The notes under the pieces were generated by a model. It was given only the letters and a program-made list of their open reading frames with translations, ran no database searches and was not told where the DNA came from. DNA of 9,334 nucleotides from an uncultured Bacilli bacterium. GTDB taxonomy: Bacteria; Bacillota_I; Bacilli_A; RF39; UBA660. The DNA lies in the NCBI GenBank assembly GCA_944345045.1, contig CALVMI010000065.1, positions 1-9,334 on the forward strand. Reading direction: 5' to 3'. Made by a program: the position numbers and the translations under genes. Position 1 is the first letter of the stretch. The number at the start of each line of letters is the position of its first letter. Below, piece by piece: positions 6,150 through 9,334 of the stretch.

Positions 6150-6561
6150 AATTAAAGAAAATTATTTGAAAGAAATGATTCAAGATTATGAAAAGAGAAT
6201 ATCTAAGTATCATAAAATAGAAATTATTGAAGTTAAAGATGAAGATAATTTGGAAAAGGAACGGGATCATTTGTTGCCTTTTATTTCTAATCGAGATTAT
6301 GTTATTACTTTAGAAATTTTAGGTAAAATGATGACTAGTGAAGAGTTAGCTAAAAAAATAGATGAAATTTATTTAACGCATTCCACTATAACTTTTGTTA
6401 TTGGAAGTTCTTTGGGATTACATGAGGATCTTAAAAAGAGAGCTAATTTAGCTGTATCTTTTTCCAAATTTACTTTTCCACACGGTTTATTTCGCGGAGT
6501 TTTATTAGAACAAATTTATCGGAGTTTTAAAATTTTAAACAATGAAAGTTATCATAAATAG
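6124..6561 (+). CDS. rlmH: 23S rRNA (pseudouridine1915-N3)-methyltransferase RlmH
   Basis: RlmH is a small SPOUT-class, SAM-dependent methyltransferase that methylates pseudouridine 1915 in helix 69 of 23S rRNA on assembled ribosomes. It begins MIKILCVGKIKENYLKE. It carries YVITLEILGKMMTSEELA (59-76), the SAM-site loop FVIGSSLGL (91-99) and the knotted C-terminal region SFSKFTFPHGLFRGVLLEQ (112-130), ending in ESYHK. At 145 residues it is about 14 shorter than the S. aureus form (159), with the deficit in the linker around residues 38-58. Two sites depart from common usage: IGSS for IGGS, and FPHGLFRG where FPHQxxR is usual. Both keep the scaffold. AAGGTG at 6114-6119 lies within the 3' end of walJ, which it overlaps by 26 bp. 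Confidence 0.95.
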   Translation: MIKILCVGKIKENYLKEMIQDYEKRISKYHKIEIIEVKDEDNLEKERDHLLPFISNRDYVITLEILGKMMTSEELAKKIDEIYLTHSTITFVIGSSLGLHEDLKKRANLAVSFSKFTFPHGLFRGVLLEQIYRSFKILNNESYHK

Positions 6562-6577
6562 TAAAGTGGGTGAAATT

Positions 6578-7243
6578 ATGATTGGCAATGATTGGGATGA
6601 AAAATTAAAAATAATTTGGGAAAGTCCTGGTTTTCATAAATTTATGAGTATTGTAGATCATGAATATGAAACTAAAACGATTTTTCCGCCTCATGATCAT
6701 ATTTTTGAAGCTTTAAAACTTACGCCATATTATAATGTAAAAGTCGTGATTATGGGACAAGATCCTTATCATGGAGAAGGTGAAGCACATGGGCTATCTT
6801 TTTCGGTTCAAAAAGGAGTAAAAGTTCCACCTTCTTTACAAAATATCTATAAAGAGCTTTATGATGATTTAGGAATTCCTCCTCGTAATGATGGTGATTT
6901 AACCGGTTGGGCTAAAGAGGGAGTGTTACTTTTAAATGCTGTTTTAACAGTTGTTAAAGATACTCCTGCTTCTCATCGTAAACTTGGCTGGGAGTTATTT
7001 ACCGATTATATAATTAAATTGGTCAATCAAAAAGATACTCCTGTCGTTTTTATACTATGGGGTAACTTTGCTAAAGAAAAAGCAAAACTTATTACGAATC
7101 CGATACATCATATTATCATGTCACCCCATCCAAGTCCTTTTTCAGCAAGATATGGTTTTTTTGGAAGTAAGCCTTTTTCTAAAACAAATGCCTTTTTAAA
7201 AGCTGATGGTTTAAAAGAAATCGATTGGGGGAGAAAAGAATAA
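6578..7243 (+). CDS. ung: Uracil-DNA glycosylase, family 1
   Basis: This 221-residue enzyme excises uracil from DNA as the first step of base excision repair. Family-1 motifs are all visible: the water-activating loop GQDPYHGEGEAHG (60-72; catalytic Asp62), the uracil-binding LLLNAVLTV (117-125; Asn120), VFILWGNFAKEK (157-168), and the minor-groove leucine-loop counterpart HPSPFSARYGFFGSKPFSKTN, positions 184-204 (catalytic His184; Phe replaces the more usual Leu). The ATG at 6578 is chosen because GGGTGA (6568-6573) precedes it and the length then matches B. subtilis Ung (225). An in-frame ATG at 6542 inside the end of rlmH would add 12 residues but has no good binding site. It closes the cluster before a terminator. 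Confidence 0.97.
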   Translation: MIGNDWDEKLKIIWESPGFHKFMSIVDHEYETKTIFPPHDHIFEALKLTPYYNVKVVIMGQDPYHGEGEAHGLSFSVQKGVKVPPSLQNIYKELYDDLGIPPRNDGDLTGWAKEGVLLLNAVLTVVKDTPASHRKLGWELFTDYIIKLVNQKDTPVVFILWGNFAKEKAKLITNPIHHIIMSPHPSPFSARYGFFGSKPFSKTNAFLKADGLKEIDWGRKE

Positions 7244-7272
7244 GATAATTTGTCAAGAATTGTCTTTTTTTT
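7242..7272 (+). terminator. Intrinsic terminator after ung
   Basis: AAGATAATT (7242-7250) pairs with AATTGTCTT (7258-7266) as nine pairs including one T-G wobble, around a 7-nt loop. Six further Ts follow (7267-7272). The stem starts within the ung stop codon and is AU-rich, so it is a weaker hairpin than the one after dnaB. Confidence 0.6.
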
Positions 7273-7301
7273 GTTTCTAAAAAAACAACAAATATGATTT
7301 G

Positions 7302-7310
7302 TGATATACT
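7302..7310 (+). promoter_or_regulatory. Extended -10 promoter for the P-type ATPase gene
   Basis: TGATATACT gives a TATACT hexamer (7305-7310, five of six matches to TATAAT) with the upstream TG of an extended -10. The -35 area (7282-7287, AAAACA) is poor. Transcription would begin near 7316-7318, essentially at the ribosome binding site, giving a very short leader before the TTG start at 7328. Confidence 0.5.
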
Positions 7311-7316
7311 TTATAT

Positions 7317-7323
7317 GGTGATG
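7317..7323 (+). promoter_or_regulatory. Ribosome binding site deciding the TTG start of the ATPase gene
   Basis: GGTGATG matches the 3' part of the AGGAGGTGAT consensus and lies 4 bp before the TTG at 7328. A stop codon (TGA, 7319-7321) in the ATPase frame rules out any start further upstream. The next in-frame ATG (7502 region, within the first membrane segment) would remove the cytoplasmic N-terminal domain. Confidence 0.7.
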
Positions 7324-7327
7324 CTCA

Positions 7328-9334
7328 TTGAAATTCTATCAAGAAAAAATAGAAGATGTCTTACAGTACTTTAAAACTTCTAAAGAAGGTTTAAGTAAAG
7401 TAGAAGCAAAAAGACGTGTAGAAAAATATGGAGAAAATGTTATTCAAGGTAAAAAAAGAAGAAGCAAATTGCAAATTTTTTTGAGTCAATTTAAAAATTT
7501 TATGGTAATCTTACTTTTGGTTGTAGGAATTTTATCTTTCTTTTACGCCCTTTTTGAAACTCATGATTATTTAGATTCTATCGTTATTTTAGGAACAACT
7601 TTTGTAAATATTTTCATGGGATATTTACAAGAAGATAAAGCAGAAGATGCAGTTGAAAAATTAAAACAATATAGTATTACTAAAGTTCAAGTTTATCGTG
7701 ATGGTAAAATTGAAGAAGTTTCATCTACAGATTTGGTAGTAGGTGATATAATTGTTTTAGAAGCTGGAGATAGTGTGCCTGCTGATGCAAGAATTCTTGA
7801 AAGTTATTTTGCTAAGGCTGACGAGTCTGTTTTAACTGGCGAGAGTAATTCTGTTTCTAAAAATGATGAAATTCTTGGTGCGGATGTTTCTTTACATGAA
7901 AGAAGTAATATGGTATTTGCTGGAACAAATTTGGTTTCAGGAAAAGTTGTTGCAGTTGTTGTGGCAACTTCCATGAAAACAGAAATTGGTAAAATTGCAA
8001 AAGCTATTAATACAAGTGAAGAGCCTATAACTTCTTTACAAGTAAAAGTAAAAAAAGTAAGTACTTTTATTTCTATGGTTGCTATTTTTCTTGTGATGTT
8101 TGTCTTAATCTTTAGTATTATTAAAGATTATGATGTTTTAACGGTAATTATGCTTTGTATTTCGATGATTGTTGCTTCTGTACCTGAGTGCTTGCCAATT
8201 GCAATTACTTCTACTTTGATGATTGGCGTGAAAGCTATGGCTAAGAAAAAAACTGTAGTACGAAATATGGCAGCAATTGAAACACTTGGGGCAACGGAAA
8301 TTATTTGTACAGATAAAACAGGAACCCTTACTATGAATCAAATGGAAGTTGTTAAAGGATATCTTGATGGCAAGGTTACCTCTTTAGAAGATTTTGATTT
8401 GCATAAAAATGATAAAATTGTTTCTATTTTGGCTCTTTGTAATACAGCAATCAAAGATAAAAAAGATAAATATGTTGGAGATGCTGTAGATGTTGCTTTG
8501 CTAAATTTTTTAGAAGAAAAAAATATTTCAGTTGAGAAAGTGAAACAAAGTTTTCAAAAGATTGTAGAAATTCCTTTTGATTCAGAGAGGAAAATGATGA
8601 GTTTTGTTTATCAAAAAAATCAAAATAAAATTTTATTTACTAAAGGAAGTTCGGAGGCAATACTAAGCCGGTGTGGCTTTTTACTAGCAGATGGAGAAGT
8701 TAAAAAAATTACAAAAGAAGAGAAAGAAAACCTTTTAGAAATGGAAGAGGCTTTATCAAAAGAAGCTTTAAAAGTTATTGCTTTAGCGTATAAAGAAGAG
8801 TTACCTACTTATGATGAGGAAGAAAAATATTTACAAGAAGAAAACAAACAATTGATTTTTGTTGGACTTTTAGCTATGAAAGATCCGGCAAGAAGTGATG
8901 TTAAAGCTGCTATTCAAAAATGTAAAAGTGCTAAGATTAGGCCAATTATGATTACAGGCGATAGTTTAGATACTGCTCTTGCTATTGCTCGTGAAGTAGG
9001 AATTATTGAAAAAGGAGAAGAAGGCATCTTAGGTAGTGAACTTGATAAGATGACACCGAAAGAGTTAAAAAAATGTGTTAGTGAGTATAATGTATTTGCA
9101 AGAGTTTCACCAGATCATAAATATCTACTTGTAGATACTTTACAGCGTCAGGGAAAAGTCGTTGCAATGACGGGTGATGGAGTAAATGATGCTCCAGCTT
9201 TACAACTTGCGAATGTTGGAATTGGAATGGGGGCTAGTGGGACAGATGTAACAAAAAGTGTTTCTGATATTTTGTTGCTTGATGATAGTTTTTCTACGAT
9301 TGTAACTGCTGTTTCAGAAGGAAGAAGAATTTAT
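7328..9334 (+). CDS. P2-type cation-transporting ATPase (Ca2+-ATPase-like), 3' end outside the window
   Basis: The visible 669 codons encode an ATP-driven membrane cation pump without its C-terminal membrane helices. In order: cation-ATPase N-terminal domain (about 3-45), membrane helices M1-M2 (about 56-100), actuator domain with TGES (170-173), helices M3-M4 (about 246-295), phosphorylation site DKTGTLT (329-335, Asp329), nucleotide-binding domain with FTKGSSE (437-443), MKDPAR (517-522), MITGDS (541-546) and hinge TGDGVNDAPAL (615-625). This matches type IIA/P2 pumps such as PacL/YloB. M4 reads VPECLP (285-290), where PEGLP is usual. The ion-binding helices M5 and M6 are not in the window, so the ion (Ca2+ or another) cannot be fixed. 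The TTG start is supported by the binding site at 7317-7323. Translation is open to the window edge with no internal stop. Confidence 0.93.
   Translation, partial: MKFYQEKIEDVLQYFKTSKEGLSKVEAKRRVEKYGENVIQGKKRRSKLQIFLSQFKNFMVILLLVVGILSFFYALFETHDYLDSIVILGTTFVNIFMGYLQEDKAEDAVEKLKQYSITKVQVYRDGKIEEVSSTDLVVGDIIVLEAGDSVPADARILESYFAKADESVLTGESNSVSKNDEILGADVSLHERSNMVFAGTNLVSGKVVAVVVATSMKTEIGKIAKAINTSEEPITSLQVKVKKVSTFISMVAIFLVMFVLIFSIIKDYDVLTVIMLCISMIVASVPECLPIAITSTLMIGVKAMAKKKTVVRNMAAIETLGATEIICTDKTGTLTMNQMEVVKGYLDGKVTSLEDFDLHKNDKIVSILALCNTAIKDKKDKYVGDAVDVALLNFLEEKNISVEKVKQSFQKIVEIPFDSERKMMSFVYQKNQNKILFTKGSSEAILSRCGFLLADGEVKKITKEEKENLLEMEEALSKEALKVIALAYKEELPTYDEEEKYLQEENKQLIFVGLLAMKDPARSDVKAAIQKCKSAKIRPIMITGDSLDTALAIAREVGIIEKGEEGILGSELDKMTPKELKKCVSEYNVFARVSPDHKYLLVDTLQRQGKVVAMTGDGVNDAPALQLANVGIGMGASGTDVTKSVSDILLLDDSFSTIVTAVSEGRRIY

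Noticed and set aside
6542..6577. ATG inside the 3' end of rlmH as the ung start
   Set aside because: It adds 12 residues with no family match and no good binding site; the ATG at 6578 has GGGTGA upstream and gives the normal length.
7321..7374. 17-codon frame starting with ATG just before the ATPase gene, a possible leader peptide
   Set aside because: It overlaps the ATPase start in another frame, shares its binding site and has no recognisable content; chance is the simpler explanation.
8138..8341. Antisense open frame within the ATPase gene
   Set aside because: It runs opposite the conserved M4 and phosphorylation-site coding sequence and has an implausible Cys/Asn/Ser-rich composition.

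Overview
The window is a gene-dense, AT-rich stretch of bacterial chromosome with every gene on the + strand. Gene content, strong AGGAGG-type ribosome binding sites and AT-rich promoters point to a low-G+C Firmicute, probably a Bacilli or Erysipelotrichia relative or a close uncultured lineage. Trp is written TGG, no in-frame TGA occurs inside any gene, and the one TGA stop (5368-5370) is overlapped by the next start codon, so the standard bacterial code fits and a Mollicutes-type code is not needed. The gene order resembles the oriC-proximal region of Bacillus (rpsF-ssb-rpsR, then rplI-dnaB, then walJ and rlmH).

Layout: (1) 1-68 is the rpsF leader, which can fold so that the Shine-Dalgarno sequence is sequestered. 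(2) 69-1072 is the rpsF-ssb-rpsR operon, followed by a short hairpin terminator. (3) 1111-1944 encodes an orphan, short HipA-fold kinase-like protein. It lies in the rpsR-to-rplI interval, where Bacillus has yybS and gdpP. (4) 1985-3779 is rplI-dnaB behind its own extended -10 promoter, ended by an intrinsic terminator. (5) 3844-7243 is a tight cluster: a membrane-anchored LysM/G5/M23 peptidoglycan peptidase, walJ (4-bp overlap), rlmH (26-bp overlap) and ung, closed by a terminator. Its promoter is interleaved with the dnaB terminator. (6) From 7328 to the window end is a P2-type cation-transporting ATPase with a TTG start, cut off by the window edge.

Together the genes cover translation (S6, S18, L9, the 23S rRNA methyltransferase RlmH), replication and repair (SSB, DnaB, Ung) and cell-wall remodelling (M23 peptidase, WalJ). 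Most of this is ordinary housekeeping. The parts most worth a second look are the orphan HipA-like kinase inside a ribosomal-protein neighbourhood, the leader of rpsF with mutually exclusive pairings, the terminator/promoter interleaving at 3782-3820, and the wall hydrolase placed next to walJ where walRKHI would be expected. No CRISPR array, tRNA, rRNA or insertion sequence was seen.
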